Source: Mucilaginibacter flavus (lineage in GTDB: Bacteria; Bacteroidota; Bacteroidia; Sphingobacteriales; Sphingobacteriaceae). From it: a stretch of DNA of 64,000 bases. The stretch lies in assembly GCF_030409315.1 (NCBI RefSeq), contig NZ_JAUFPS010000038.1:100009-164008 (forward strand). The letters are read 5' to 3'. Shown in pieces: positions 43,405 through 52,617 of this stretch; positions within the stretch are counted from its first letter, which is position 1; the number at the start of each line of letters is the position of its first letter. The notes under the pieces are model-generated. The model was not told the origin of the DNA. It searched no databases and saw only the letters and a list, made by a program, of their open reading frames with translations. The translations under genes and the position numbers were made by a program.

Positions 43405-44664
43405 TTAGTCTATTTTATTATTAGTGTAAGCCACTTGTGCTGATGGTTTAACAATTATGCGAGACATAAAAATGAGGCATTTTGCAAATATTAAATTAAC
43501 AACCATCATTACCAATGGATTTGTAGCACCTCCGAGCCCGAAAATACCACCAAAACCTACACAAATAAGCAATAAAAAAAATCTTACATTTTTCCTTTTC
43601 TCGGTTTGAACTTCATATTTCCCTAAAAAAAAGCCTAAAATTGATTGCTGAAAAACTATTTGCAACAAACCAAATAAACCAAAATCAACATAAGCCTGTC
43701 CAAATGGTCCAAATGATGGAGCTCCTAAATTTAACTCAGTAATAGTTGGATAAACACGGTAAGAGATATATAATGACCCGAAATACAAGGGTTTATTGGG
43801 CCATAACGCGCGGGGAATAAAAGGATAAAAGGCTTCTTCAAACAAAATCTTGCCGTGCAAATAGCCTTCATAAAAATAACTGTTAAAATGGCTTATCAGT
43901 ATACTAAAGTTTGTTTGATACTCATTGCCAAAGCCCAATGCAAGTTCGATGATTTGCATACTATCTAAATCAAACGTTGTAAGCCAAAACAGCACAAATA
44001 CCATAACGGGTAACGCCACTGAGATCATTACAAGATATTTATTATCCCTGTACTTTTCTTTATTTTCATCAATAATGAATAAGTAAATGAGCAAATATAT
44101 AAATACCACTATTATTTTAGCTTTACTTCCGTATGGTAACCCAAAGATAATGGATAACAAAATATGAAGCCACTTTCGTTTATTATAAAACAGGCCGAGT
44201 ATGATAAAAATATTGAAAAATGTACCAGCTACATAAAAAATTTGCCCTGTTCCTACCCTGCTCTCTGTGTAAACTACAAATCTTGAATTTATAAAAGTTC
44301 CCGAAAAGCCATAAACGGCTACCATATAAACAATAAAAACCAGGTTTATAAATAACGAGAACAAATAAAGGTTTTTAAAAAAATTGGTTTTGGCTATATC
44401 ATAACTGATGGCTACTTTTTTCCCTTCGTTATACCTGCCAATTATATAAAATACAAACAATGATAAAAAAGATACCACATTGAACGCTAAGCCAATTGGC
44501 GATTTTATAATATCCATGCCAATTAAATCGGCAATAGCAGGAAACAAAAAAGTAGTAGCTAAAGAAATTAAATTGGCAATCAGAAAAACATTGTACTTGT
44601 TTTTAGTTAAGTAAACCGACAAGAAACAAAGCAGTATAGGAAAAGCCAAATTAATTACCACCAT
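43405..44664 (-). CDS. wzy: Wzy-type oligosaccharide repeat-unit polymerase
   Basis: About 419 residues with ten or more hydrophobic segments and a large periplasmic loop near residues 255-310 (FNSYFYEGYLHGKILFEEAF, then YPFIPRALWPNKPLYFGSLY), the signature layout of Wzy polymerases (oligosaccharide repeat unit polymerase family). Wzy joins lipid-linked repeat units in the periplasm. ATG 44664 is preferred to the in-frame TTG at 44673, because it lies 5 bp after the stop of the upstream glycosyltransferase gene. The protein is very AT-rich in codon use, typical of Wzy genes acquired horizontally. Sequence conservation in this family is poor, so the call rests on topology and context. Confidence 0.8.
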   Translation of the reverse strand: MVVINLAFPILLCFLSVYLTKNKYNVFLIANLISLATTFLFPAIADLIGMDIIKSPIGLAFNVVSFLSLFVFYIIGRYNEGKKVAISYDIAKTNFFKNLYLFSLFINLVFIVYMVAVYGFSGTFINSRFVVYTESRVGTGQIFYVAGTFFNIFIILGLFYNKRKWLHILLSIIFGLPYGSKAKIIVVFIYLLIYLFIIDENKEKYRDNKYLVMISVALPVMVFVLFWLTTFDLDSMQIIELALGFGNEYQTNFSILISHFNSYFYEGYLHGKILFEEAFYPFIPRALWPNKPLYFGSLYISYRVYPTITELNLGAPSFGPFGQAYVDFGLFGLLQIVFQQSILGFFLGKYEVQTEKRKNVRFFLLLICVGFGGIFGLGGATNPLVMMVVNLIFAKCLIFMSRIIVKPSAQVAYTNNKID

Positions 44665-44669
44665 AACTA

Positions 44670-45833
44670 TCAATCTATTTGTAATATTGAATTGTAGTTT
44701 TTAACCATTTTATCAATATTAAATTTTTGCTCGGTTAACTTACGGGCATTTTGCCTAACCTCATTAAGGTTATCCCAATTATCTAAAACCTCTGTTAGTA
44801 CATTTTTTAAAGATTGGCTATCTCCTGCCTCAAATAAAAAGCCGTTAATTTTGTGGGTTACTATTTCGGGAGAGCCACCGGTATTGGAAGCAACTACTAT
44901 TTTATTTAATGCCATGGCTTCATAAATGGTTGTTCCAAGCGGCTCGCTCATTTCTGGCAAGCTTGCGTTTACCAATATATCAATGCCTGAATAAAGCTCA
45001 ATTACGTTGTCGCTATACCCCTGTAAAAAGATATGTTTACTGTCAACAAGTTCTTTTACCAATAATTCATATTCATGTTCAACCGGCAAAAACTTGCCAA
45101 CAATAAGCAATTTTATATTTCCATGTGTTTGAGCAAGTTCATTTATTACATTTATGAGCAACAAATGGCCTTTTCTGGGAATTATTAAACCTACTATGGC
45201 AATTATAATTTCTTCGCCGGCTTTAATTTCTTCTCTAAAGTTAGCACGTAAAGATGGTGAGCTTTTAAACAACTCCAAATCTAAACCATTATATAAAACA
45301 TGAATTTTTTCCTGCAAATCTGTAGCAAACTTGTTTTTCACGGCTAATGAAACTGCCAGTGTTGCATCAAAATTTTTAACACATTTGCCGGCTAAGTCGT
45401 CCATCTTCTTTCCATCCGGATATACAAGATCATGGTTTGACCAAACAAATTTGCGGGATGATGAAAAGAGTTTAAAAAAAACAACAACAGGTAAAATATA
45501 AACCGAAGCCGATAAGTTATTAGCGTGAATGATTTTTAGTTTATGTTTCCATATAAGGCCCAGTACTCTACTATTGATTTTTAAAAAATTCAGGGCTACA
45601 ATTAATAGCGTTGCCAGCCTCCCCCGCTCCTTATTAGCTCTGTTTAAAGCTTTGAGCGACCTTTCATTTATAACTTTGATTCCTTTACCCGTTAATAACT
45701 CAGAAAACGGTCCTGGAGGGCAAAGTACTATTGGAACCACCAGTTTGTTATTTTCTATTAACCTGGTAATTACTATTTCGGCTCCAGAATAGTTTGACGA
45801 ACCAAATACATACAATACGTGTTTTAAACTCAT
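44670..45833 (-). CDS. Family 4-type glycosyltransferase
   Basis: This 387-aa protein has a GT-B fold with an N-terminal domain (LYVFGSSNYSGAEIVITRLI, LIWKHKLKIIHANNLSASVY) and a C-terminal GT4 domain (IAIVGLIIPRKGHLLLINVI, LLIVGKFLPVEHEYELLVKE, VNASLPEMSEPLGTTIYEAM). The family E-x7-E motif is present in the form EPLGTTIYE. Its C-terminal end overlaps the TTG of the Wzy frame by 4 bp but lies 5 bp before the preferred Wzy ATG. It adds one sugar of the repeat unit; donor unknown. Confidence 0.88.
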   Translation of the reverse strand: MSLKHVLYVFGSSNYSGAEIVITRLIENNKLVVPIVLCPPGPFSELLTGKGIKVINERSLKALNRANKERGRLATLLIVALNFLKINSRVLGLIWKHKLKIIHANNLSASVYILPVVVFFKLFSSSRKFVWSNHDLVYPDGKKMDDLAGKCVKNFDATLAVSLAVKNKFATDLQEKIHVLYNGLDLELFKSSPSLRANFREEIKAGEEIIIAIVGLIIPRKGHLLLINVINELAQTHGNIKLLIVGKFLPVEHEYELLVKELVDSKHIFLQGYSDNVIELYSGIDILVNASLPEMSEPLGTTIYEAMALNKIVVASNTGGSPEIVTHKINGFLFEAGDSQSLKNVLTEVLDNWDNLNEVRQNARKLTEQKFNIDKMVKNYNSILQID

Positions 45834-45843
45834 TAATTTACAA

Positions 45844-46407
45844 CTAAACCCTCATTTTAATAAATTTAGCAGGTATGCCACCATTAAAAGTATATGCCTC
45901 AATATCTTTTACAACAACAGCGCCTGCCGCAATTACAGCTCCGGTACCTATTGTTACACCAGGTAATATTTTTGCACCGCAACCAATCCAAACATCATCA
46001 TGAATGGTGACGCCCAATCGGGTTATGTCCCAGGGCTGATCCATTATATATTGCCCCTTATCAGTTGAGTGGTTACTGCCTATTATACTAACATGTTGAG
46101 ATATAAGACACTTTTTACCAATTTTTATAGAGCCCCCAGCTGCTCTTATGTTATTCATTTCGCCAATATAGGTGCCTTCGCCAATTATAATTTCTGAACC
46201 GTTTTTATGCTGGCTATCTTCATTAGTGCAATATATTACCGTATTTGCCCCTATAAAAACGTTTTTTCCGAAGTTCAATTTACTAATGTCATCATATTCA
46301 ATCTGGGCTTTTACATGAATTTTGCAATTAAACCTGCTTGATAATGAGGCCAGTTTTAACTTCATTTTAAGAGGCGATACAAGATATTTTAAAAAGATGA
46401 GCAGCAT
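45844..46407 (-). CDS. Hexapeptide-repeat acyltransferase (WcaF/Maa-like)
   Basis: This 187-aa protein consists of left-handed beta-helix hexapeptide repeats (KLNFGKNVFIGANTVIYC, IIIGEGTYIGEMNNI, IKIGKKCLISQHVSIIGS, VTIHDDVWIGCGAKILPGVT). The catalytic histidine region of xenobiotic/sugar acetyltransferases is in SNHSTDKGQ. It most likely O-acetylates a sugar of the repeat unit, as in colanic acid and other capsule clusters. It lies 2 bp after the GT2 gene and 10 bp before the next glycosyltransferase gene, so it is co-transcribed with both. Confidence 0.87.
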   Translation of the reverse strand: MLLIFLKYLVSPLKMKLKLASLSSRFNCKIHVKAQIEYDDISKLNFGKNVFIGANTVIYCTNEDSQHKNGSEIIIGEGTYIGEMNNIRAAGGSIKIGKKCLISQHVSIIGSNHSTDKGQYIMDQPWDITRLGVTIHDDVWIGCGAKILPGVTIGTGAVIAAGAVVVKDIEAYTFNGGIPAKFIKMRV

Positions 46408-46409
46408 AA

Positions 46410-47417
46410 CTATCTAACAAAAATATTGAACTTACTTGAGGTTAAAACGGATTTTCTGATGGCTTCTGACTTCAAAACTAACTTAAGCAGAGGCTTACAC
46501 ACCAATAGTAAATAACAGGCCTTATAAGCAAGGTATTGTTTTGGCTTATTACGTCTAAACTGAAAACTTGTTTTGTATATTTTTTTATATAGATATATGT
46601 GATAATCGTCTATCTTATCAACGTTAAATTTAACTCCAAGTATAATATCGCACAGTATCCGCGGAAACGTTTCTATACTTGCAAATAAAAACTTGCCAAA
46701 TTTTTCATATTCCAATCCGGTTAAGTTAAGTGGCGCTTCTAATAAAGCGCTAAGTCCTAAAGCCTGTTGTGCATCAGGCCATTTTTCTGTTCTATCGTCA
46801 AGTATGTTAATTACAATTTTATACTTTGAGATAATTAACTTTTTTCCGTTGCTTAACCCTACTAAACATGGAATATTTTGAGAAGCCATGGTGTAAGCGC
46901 CCCAATATCCATAGCGTATGTTTTTTATGTACTCATCACACTTATATACCGAAGTTGACAGGAATAAAAAGTTCTCAAAATTATCTATTTTAGATAAAAA
47001 ATCGCCCATACCAACTGCCACCGTTGTTTCTGTTCGGCTTGTGTAATTTGATCCAAAGTTAAAACCAACCACATCGTCTCCTGCGTTATTCTCAAGTTCT
47101 AAAAAGATCCGTTCGATGGCTTCGGGTTCAACTATGCCATCATCTGCTAAAATCCATATGTAAGGTGTTTTGCAATACTCAAAACACCGCATAAAATTCC
47201 CATCGGCTCCAAGATTAATAAAATTACGCTGAACTCTTAGTTGGCCGGTATTGGGCACATCTACATTTTCATAAATGTAATCTTTTATAACAACGTCTGA
47301 ACAGTTATCCAAAACCAGGATGCACGTTTCATCATTTATTAGCGACAAAAGTGTTTTTACAGTATTTAAAACCTTATCTGGCCTGTTGTAGGTAGGTATT
47401 GCAATTGTAAGCTTCAT
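46410..47417 (-). CDS. Family 2 glycosyltransferase
   Basis: From ATG 47417 the protein begins MKLTIAIPTYNRPDKVLNTV. This start is preferred over upstream codons because it lies just after the stop of the Wzx gene (47419-47421). The fold motifs include CILVLDNCSDVVIKDYI, QRNFINLGADGNFMRCFEYC and the DxD-like WILADDGIVEPEAIE. It is a GT-A family 2 enzyme of about 335 residues. The rest of the protein (ENAGDDVVGFNFGSNYTSRT) is not close to any characterised member I recognise. It adds one repeat-unit sugar; donor unknown. Confidence 0.85.
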   Translation of the reverse strand: MKLTIAIPTYNRPDKVLNTVKTLLSLINDETCILVLDNCSDVVIKDYIYENVDVPNTGQLRVQRNFINLGADGNFMRCFEYCKTPYIWILADDGIVEPEAIERIFLELENNAGDDVVGFNFGSNYTSRTETTVAVGMGDFLSKIDNFENFLFLSTSVYKCDEYIKNIRYGYWGAYTMASQNIPCLVGLSNGKKLIISKYKIVINILDDRTEKWPDAQQALGLSALLEAPLNLTGLEYEKFGKFLFASIETFPRILCDIILGVKFNVDKIDDYHIYLYKKIYKTSFQFRRNKPKQYLAYKACYLLLVCKPLLKLVLKSEAIRKSVLTSSKFNIFVR

Positions 47418-47418
47418 A

Positions 47419-48774
47419 TTAAACAGAAATTTTGTGCCACTCACTTTTTTTATTATCAAACAAGTAAAAAGACCATACTAAGCTTACAACAGTGATTAAA
47501 AATGCATAACCAATTACTATACCCATAAGCCCAAAAACCTTGCTTGTAATAAAAATAGATATACTACATAACACCGCCATTACAATTGATTGCAGCAGAA
47601 AAGGTTCTTTTTTATGGCACCGTAAATATGTTGCCCAGGCATAGGTAATTTGTGTAACAAAGCAAGTTACTGAAAGAATAATTGTTGGTAGCAGAGGTAA
47701 AAACCTATGAGCGTAAGAAATATTAAAATAATTGAGCAGCAACACCCCTACGTTGAAAATGCCCAGTAGTAAGATGCATACTTTTTTCATTGATGATAAT
47801 GTTTTGTTAAAAAGTTCATCAAGTGTAGTGTAATCTTTTTGTGCAATATAAGCCGAGAATAGCGGTATTTTAGTAGCTATCCAGCTGGCACAAATAGCAG
47901 TTATTCCGTTTAATGCCTGAAGCGTAAGGCCCATTTGTCCGGCAACCACCGCGCCTTCTGATGCAAACAAAACAGGGTTAAATAGCTGAAACATAAAATA
48001 TCCACTCATCCAGCTCAAGGCTATTTTCCATTGAAATGGAAATATCTCGCGATAGTAATTGATAACATCGGCACCTTTTGCAAGCCATATGGCTTTTAAA
48101 AAAGTTATTCTTTTGGAAAATACAATTTGTACGTAATTGATGCTTATGGATACCAGCGACGCTATTGCGCTTGAGTAAAGTTTAAACCCAAGAAAGAAAA
48201 ACAAAAACAACAAAAGCACATTTGTGATTTTTTGAATCAATCTTACTTTCGACATGTCTTTTACTTCACCCAATCCATCAAAAAACGCAAGCAGCGGGTC
48301 AATAAACAAATTTAAGGATGTACTGATACATAACAGTAGCCACGGATTTTGCCAATTAACAACCACACCCTGGTTATAGGTTTTGAAAAAATAGTAACCC
48401 AATGCTGTTAAAACAAAGCACAGAAAAATGGCAACAATGCCAAACCATTTAACGCAGAATCTTAACAATGATGATAACCTGGACTGGTAATACCCTGGAC
48501 CGGTTAGCTGCCCGTTTTCCCATTTTAAATGTGCAAACTCGTAAGCAGTATATTGCGTAATTATGCCACTTAAACCTAATTCAAAAAAAACCTGTATCGC
48601 CAATATACTTGCAAAAGTATAATAATACCCCTGCTCGTTAGGGGTTAAAAACTTGGCTATCACAAAAATAGAGCCTACCCCACCAGCAGCTTGTATTACG
48701 CGTGTTAGTATTGTAAAGGCAATAGCCCCATCAATACCTACAGTAGCTAATACCTTTTTTCCTTTTTTAAGCAC
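47419..48774 (-). CDS. wzx: Wzx-type repeat-unit flippase (polysaccharide transport protein)
   Basis: This 451-aa protein has about twelve transmembrane segments starting with AIAFTILTRVIQAAGGVGSI and typical MATE/polysaccharide-transporter features (ALSWMSGYFMFQLFNPVLFA, GQMGLTLQALNGITAI). It moves the completed lipid-linked repeat unit from the cytoplasmic to the periplasmic face, where Wzy acts. It lies 124 bp after the split-transketolase genes and runs directly into the GT2 gene. Length and topology are normal for the family. Confidence 0.85.
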   Translation of the reverse strand: MLKKGKKVLATVGIDGAIAFTILTRVIQAAGGVGSIFVIAKFLTPNEQGYYYTFASILAIQVFFELGLSGIITQYTAYEFAHLKWENGQLTGPGYYQSRLSSLLRFCVKWFGIVAIFLCFVLTALGYYFFKTYNQGVVVNWQNPWLLLCISTSLNLFIDPLLAFFDGLGEVKDMSKVRLIQKITNVLLLFLFFFLGFKLYSSAIASLVSISINYVQIVFSKRITFLKAIWLAKGADVINYYREIFPFQWKIALSWMSGYFMFQLFNPVLFASEGAVVAGQMGLTLQALNGITAICASWIATKIPLFSAYIAQKDYTTLDELFNKTLSSMKKVCILLLGIFNVGVLLLNYFNISYAHRFLPLLPTIILSVTCFVTQITYAWATYLRCHKKEPFLLQSIVMAVLCSISIFITSKVFGLMGIVIGYAFLITVVSLVWSFYLFDNKKSEWHKISV

Positions 48775-48898
48775 CTTTGTGTTTTTTGTAGATATCTAAT
48801 TTTAAGCAATTCCAACATTTTATGCGCTTACCCTGATTAGTACCGGTTTACAATAATTAATGGATAGTAATAGACTTTTTTACCGATTTAGTTATTAG

Positions 48899-49816
48899 TT
48901 ATACGTTAAAATCGGCTACATCAAGTGTAAGGCCCGCCAAGTTTCGCAGGTATTGCTGCGAGCCGGAAGTAGAATAAAACTTATCTTTTATCGCTATTCT
49001 TTTTATAAATGGAATTTGTTCAATTTGAGCATCATTAAGCATCTCATTAGCATACTCTAAAATAGCCGAACCAAAACCACCGCTTGCCTGGTGCTCTTCT
49101 ATTGTTATAATCTTCTTATACTTTTTAAACAGGGGTAACAAAAATTGCACATCGATAGGCTTAATAAATGGAAAGCTGTAAACCGATGCATCAAGTTTAT
49201 TATCATTCACAAAATCTGTAACGTATTTTAGCATAGCCCCTGTTGAAAAAACAGCGCACTCTGAACCATTGGCAACTTTTAAAATATTGCCTAACAAAAG
49301 TGGTTCTGTAATTTCAGATTTGTGAACAAGTGGCTCGCCCGCTTTGCCTAATCTTAAATAACATGGTCCGTTATGCTTGGTGGCAAAAGTGGTTAATAAC
49401 CTTGCTTCCCGCGGATCGCCGGGCGCGCAAATAACCATATTAGGTATTGTGCGCAACATGCCAAATTCTTCTGTAGCATGATGGGATGGGCCTAAAGAAC
49501 CGTATGCATAACCACCACCTACAGCTACTATTTTAACATTTAGGTTATGGTAGCAAATATCATAACGTATTTGTTCCATACACCGTAAAGTTGGGAAATT
49601 GCCTATTGAATAAATGTAAACGCAATATCCTTCCATTGCAAGGCCGGCAGCTATACCAGCCATATTTTGTTCGGCAATACCTACATTTAGATACCTATCC
49701 GGAAACAATTCGGCAAAGGGCTCAATTACGGAGAAGCCCAAATCTGCAACCAGCAAAAAAACTTTATCGTTAACTTTTGCCTCTTCTATCAATTGCTCTA
49801 TGAACGCGGTTCTCAT
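48899..49816 (-). CDS. Transketolase-like protein, C-terminal subunit
   Basis: This 305-aa protein starts at ATG 49816, 1 bp after the stop of the N-terminal subunit gene; the longer frame to 49909 runs inside that gene. It carries the pyrimidine-binding and C-terminal transketolase domains (MRTAFIEQLIEEAKVNDKVF, LNVGIAEQNMAGIAAGLAME with the catalytic glutamate, YGSLGPSHHATEEFGMLRTI, then VYSFPFIKPIDVQFLLPLF). With the adjacent subunit it forms a complete thiamine-diphosphate enzyme that moves two-carbon ketol units. Inside a capsule cluster this is unlikely to be the housekeeping transketolase; see the N-subunit entry and the finding on the CDP-sugar. Confidence 0.88.
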   Translation of the reverse strand: MRTAFIEQLIEEAKVNDKVFLLVADLGFSVIEPFAELFPDRYLNVGIAEQNMAGIAAGLAMEGYCVYIYSIGNFPTLRCMEQIRYDICYHNLNVKIVAVGGGYAYGSLGPSHHATEEFGMLRTIPNMVICAPGDPREARLLTTFATKHNGPCYLRLGKAGEPLVHKSEITEPLLLGNILKVANGSECAVFSTGAMLKYVTDFVNDNKLDASVYSFPFIKPIDVQFLLPLFKKYKKIITIEEHQASGGFGSAILEYANEMLNDAQIEQIPFIKRIAIKDKFYSTSGSQQYLRNLAGLTLDVADFNV

Positions 49817-49817
49817 G

Positions 49818-50636
49818 TTAGTTGTTAAGGTTTTGAATTGCAGTTTTAAGCTGATCGGCATTAGGAGCCCTATAGTGCCAAAGAATTTGATTTTCCATAA
49901 AATCAACACCCTTCCCTTTTACTGTATTGGCTATAATAACTTTAGGCTTATTATTTTTTTGATTACATTTCAACAATGCATCATTAATTTGGGTATGATT
50001 GTGGCCGTCAATTTCAAAAACATCCCAGTTAAATGATTCAAATTTTGATTTAAAAGGCTCCAGATCAATCACATCCTTTACAAAGCCTAAACTTTGTATC
50101 TTATTGTAATCAACAATTAAAATGAGATTATCCAACTTTTGCTGTGGCGAAAATAGTATTGCCTCCCAATTTGAGCCTTCATTTAACTCACCATCACTTA
50201 CCAAGCAAATCACTTTCCAGGTTGCGTTTTTTCGTTTCCCGGCAAGGGCTACTCCTACAGCGACAGGCAACGCGTGCCCCAAACTTCCTGCCGATATTTC
50301 AACACCGGGCACCATATGACTTGTATGAGATAAATATTTACTACCATCTGCTGCATACTGTTCCAGATCTTTTAACGGGAAAAAATTTTTCAATGCCAAT
50401 GCCGCGTATAACCCCGTACAGGCATGCCCTTTTGAAAGTAAAAACCTGTCTCTTTGCTCGTTTTTTACATCTAAAGGATCTATATTGAGTACCCCATCAT
50501 AAAGTACTGCAAGAATATCCGCCATTGATAACGCACCACCTACATGTGATGCGTTAGCTTTATGTACCATTTCTAATACCTGAATCCGTATCTGTTTGGC
50601 AAAATCTTCTGATGATATCATATTACTTTGTAACAT
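49818..50636 (-). CDS. Transketolase-like protein, N-terminal subunit (thiamine-diphosphate-binding)
   Basis: This 272-aa protein has the ThDP-binding half of transketolase: GGALSMADILAVLYDGVLN, LLSKGHACTGLYAALAL, SLGHALPVAVGVALAGK and the Mg/ThDP motif VSDGELNEGSNWEAILFSP followed by ILIVDYNKIQ. Split transketolases occur as pairs in archaea and in some polysaccharide or natural-product clusters. The ATG at 50636 overlaps the epimerase gene by 14 bp; ATG 50621 is an alternative. Placed after CDP-glucose synthesis and dehydration genes, it may add a two-carbon branch to a 4-keto-6-deoxy CDP-sugar. That role is inference. Confidence 0.88.
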   Translation of the reverse strand: MLQSNMISSEDFAKQIRIQVLEMVHKANASHVGGALSMADILAVLYDGVLNIDPLDVKNEQRDRFLLSKGHACTGLYAALALKNFFPLKDLEQYAADGSKYLSHTSHMVPGVEISAGSLGHALPVAVGVALAGKRKNATWKVICLVSDGELNEGSNWEAILFSPQQKLDNLILIVDYNKIQSLGFVKDVIDLEPFKSKFESFNWDVFEIDGHNHTQINDALLKCNQKNNKPKVIIANTVKGKGVDFMENQILWHYRAPNADQLKTAIQNLNN

Positions 50637-51546
50637 TATTTAAATAAAAATACTCAACCACATTTGCCAATGCCTCATCAAAATCAGTTTCATCGATATG
50701 CCCTATCTGATCGCTTAACAATTTTGTATCGCCCGCTATAAGCATCGATTGATTTTCCCGGTAAGGCAAAGCTCCGTAGTTAATTTTATTATTTTCTATT
50801 TTAGTTAGAGAAATCAACTTGTCAACTACTGTGCGGAGGGAGTAATTTTGGGCCGACGAAAGGTTGTATGAACCTGATTGAGCCTGTGTTATTACTACTT
50901 TATAAACAACAGTGGCCAAATCTTTGACATACATGTAAGCGTATTGTTGCTCCCCTGCAGTCATATCCATGGGTTTGTTTTGGTACAGGTTATTTAATAC
51001 CGTTGGTATAAACCAATTAAGATCTTCCTTTTCGCCAAAAACCGGAAATATCCTTAACCAATACCAATCAAACTTATACTTTTCAGCGAAATATTTGATT
51101 GTTTGCTGCACCAATGTTTTATACAGGCCATAAGCCGAAGTAGGGCTTATGGGATGGGTCTCGTTTATTCTAACATTAAATTGTCCGTACTCGGCCTGCG
51201 AACCTAAACTAATAAACTTTTTAATTTTCAGTTCCCGGGCAAGCTCAAGCAGTTCAATAGTAAAATTTAAGTTTTCTTCCTGCTCATGCCAATTGTCCCG
51301 GTTGCCAGCGCTTACTCCGGCCCAGGCAGAATGAAAAAAAACGGAAACGCCAGACGCTAACACCTGGTTTTTCCAGTCTTTGCTGTCAATATCAATCCAA
51401 CTAATTTTATCAACAAAGCTTTCACAGCGCCACAAATTCGACTTACTCCTTTTTATGGCAACTATTTCAAAGTTGCCTTCAATAAGCTTCTCAGCTACAG
51501 CAGCCCCTAAAAATCCAGTAATGCCTGTAATTAAAATTTTATACAT
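50623..51546 (-). CDS. NAD(P)-dependent sugar epimerase/reductase (extended SDR)
   Basis: From ATG 51546 the protein has 307 residues, with a Rossmann motif (TGITGFLGAAVAEKL, from residue about 8) and the catalytic YxxxK pattern in TSAYGLYKTLVQQTI (with ISLGSQAEYG preceding). The C-terminal half has the sugar-binding extended-SDR character (YMYVKDLATVVYKVV, SGSYNLSSAQNYSLRTVVDK). Next to rfbF and rfbG it is expected to reduce or epimerise a CDP-4-keto-6-deoxy sugar, as CDP-abequose or tyvelose enzymes do, but I cannot assign which reaction. It overlaps the end of rfbG by 8 bp. Confidence 0.82.
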   Translation of the reverse strand: MYKILITGITGFLGAAVAEKLIEGNFEIVAIKRSKSNLWRCESFVDKISWIDIDSKDWKNQVLASGVSVFFHSAWAGVSAGNRDNWHEQEENLNFTIELLELARELKIKKFISLGSQAEYGQFNVRINETHPISPTSAYGLYKTLVQQTIKYFAEKYKFDWYWLRIFPVFGEKEDLNWFIPTVLNNLYQNKPMDMTAGEQQYAYMYVKDLATVVYKVVITQAQSGSYNLSSAQNYSLRTVVDKLISLTKIENNKINYGALPYRENQSMLIAGDTKLLSDQIGHIDETDFDEALANVVEYFYLNNVTK

Positions 51547-52615
51547 CAAAGTAGTTTAATATTTGTTCTTCCGTGTATTTAGCTACGTCGCTGTTTTCAT
51601 GAAATTTCTTGTACCAGGCAATGGTAAACTCAACAGCTCTTGTGGCATCCAATTGGGGTACCCAATTTAACTGCGCACGCGCTTTGCTAATATCAAGTTT
51701 AAGCAACCCGGCTTCATGAGGTTGATTTGCATTTTTTTTCACTTCAAAACTACCATTCCCCCAGGCTTTGGTTGCCATAACAGTCATTTCATGTACCGAT
51801 AGCACATCATTTACATCGGGGCCAAAGTTATAAGCCTGCGAAAATAATTCAGGCTGTGCTGCAAGTTTAGCACCAAGTAACAGGTACCCCCCTAATGGTT
51901 CCAAAACGTGTTGCCACGGCCTCACGGCATCCGGGTTTCTGATTTCAACGGGTTTATCGGCAGATAGGGCACGGATAACATCTGGTATCAGCCTATCTTT
52001 AGCCCAGTCGCCGCCGCCAATTACGTTACCGGCTCTGCCCACGGCTATTGCTTTTTGGTGTCGATGATATGAGCTTATATTAAAAAATGAATTACGATAA
52101 GAGTCGATAACTAATTCGGCACAAGCTTTACTTGCACTATATGGATCATACCCTCCCAAACGATCGTTTTCACGATACGGATAATCCCACTCATTATTAT
52201 GATAAACCTTATCGGTAGTAATTAAAACGGCACTACATGGTTTGTTTAATTCGGCAAGCGCATCTAACAAATTGGCTGTTCCTATTGCGTTTACTTCAAA
52301 TGTTTCGGCCGGTATTTGGTACGATAATCTAACAAGCGGCTGTGCAGCCAAATGAAAAATAAAATCGGGGTTAAAGCCTAAAACCGCCTTTTTTAATTCA
52401 TCCCTATTTCTAAGATCAGCAATAACAGATTCGCACAGTGTGTCGCCGTTCAACGTATAATATAAATCATGCTCATTTTGGGGCGCAAGCGCGTAACCCA
52501 TTACTTCGGCGCCAAGTAAATTCAAAACTTTTAGCAACCAGGCACCCTTAAAACCGGTATGTCCTGTTACAAATACTTTTTTACCGTTATATATTTCTTT
52601 TAAATAATTAAACAT
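51539..52615 (-). CDS. rfbG: CDP-glucose 4,6-dehydratase
   Basis: About 358 residues from ATG 52615 (an in-frame GTG at 52618 is less likely). The Rossmann glycine motif is TGHTGFKGAWLLKVL, the active-site region is ITTDKVYHNNEWDYPYRE with YxxxK in DPYSASKACAELVIDSY, and AVGRAGNVIGGGDWAKDRLI is the substrate-binding stretch typical of RfbG. It converts CDP-glucose to CDP-4-keto-6-deoxyglucose. It follows rfbF almost without spacing and overlaps the epimerase gene, so the three are co-translated. RfbH (the 3-deoxygenating dehydrase) usually comes next but is not present here. Confidence 0.95.
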   Translation of the reverse strand: MFNYLKEIYNGKKVFVTGHTGFKGAWLLKVLNLLGAEVMGYALAPQNEHDLYYTLNGDTLCESVIADLRNRDELKKAVLGFNPDFIFHLAAQPLVRLSYQIPAETFEVNAIGTANLLDALAELNKPCSAVLITTDKVYHNNEWDYPYRENDRLGGYDPYSASKACAELVIDSYRNSFFNISSYHRHQKAIAVGRAGNVIGGGDWAKDRLIPDVIRALSADKPVEIRNPDAVRPWQHVLEPLGGYLLLGAKLAAQPELFSQAYNFGPDVNDVLSVHEMTVMATKAWGNGSFEVKKNANQPHEAGLLKLDISKARAQLNWVPQLDATRAVEFTIAWYKKFHENSDVAKYTEEQILNYFDV

Positions 52616-52617
52616 CA

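Noticed and set aside
49591..50488. Several short plus-strand frames
   Set aside because: Antisense to the split transketolase genes; no support of their own.
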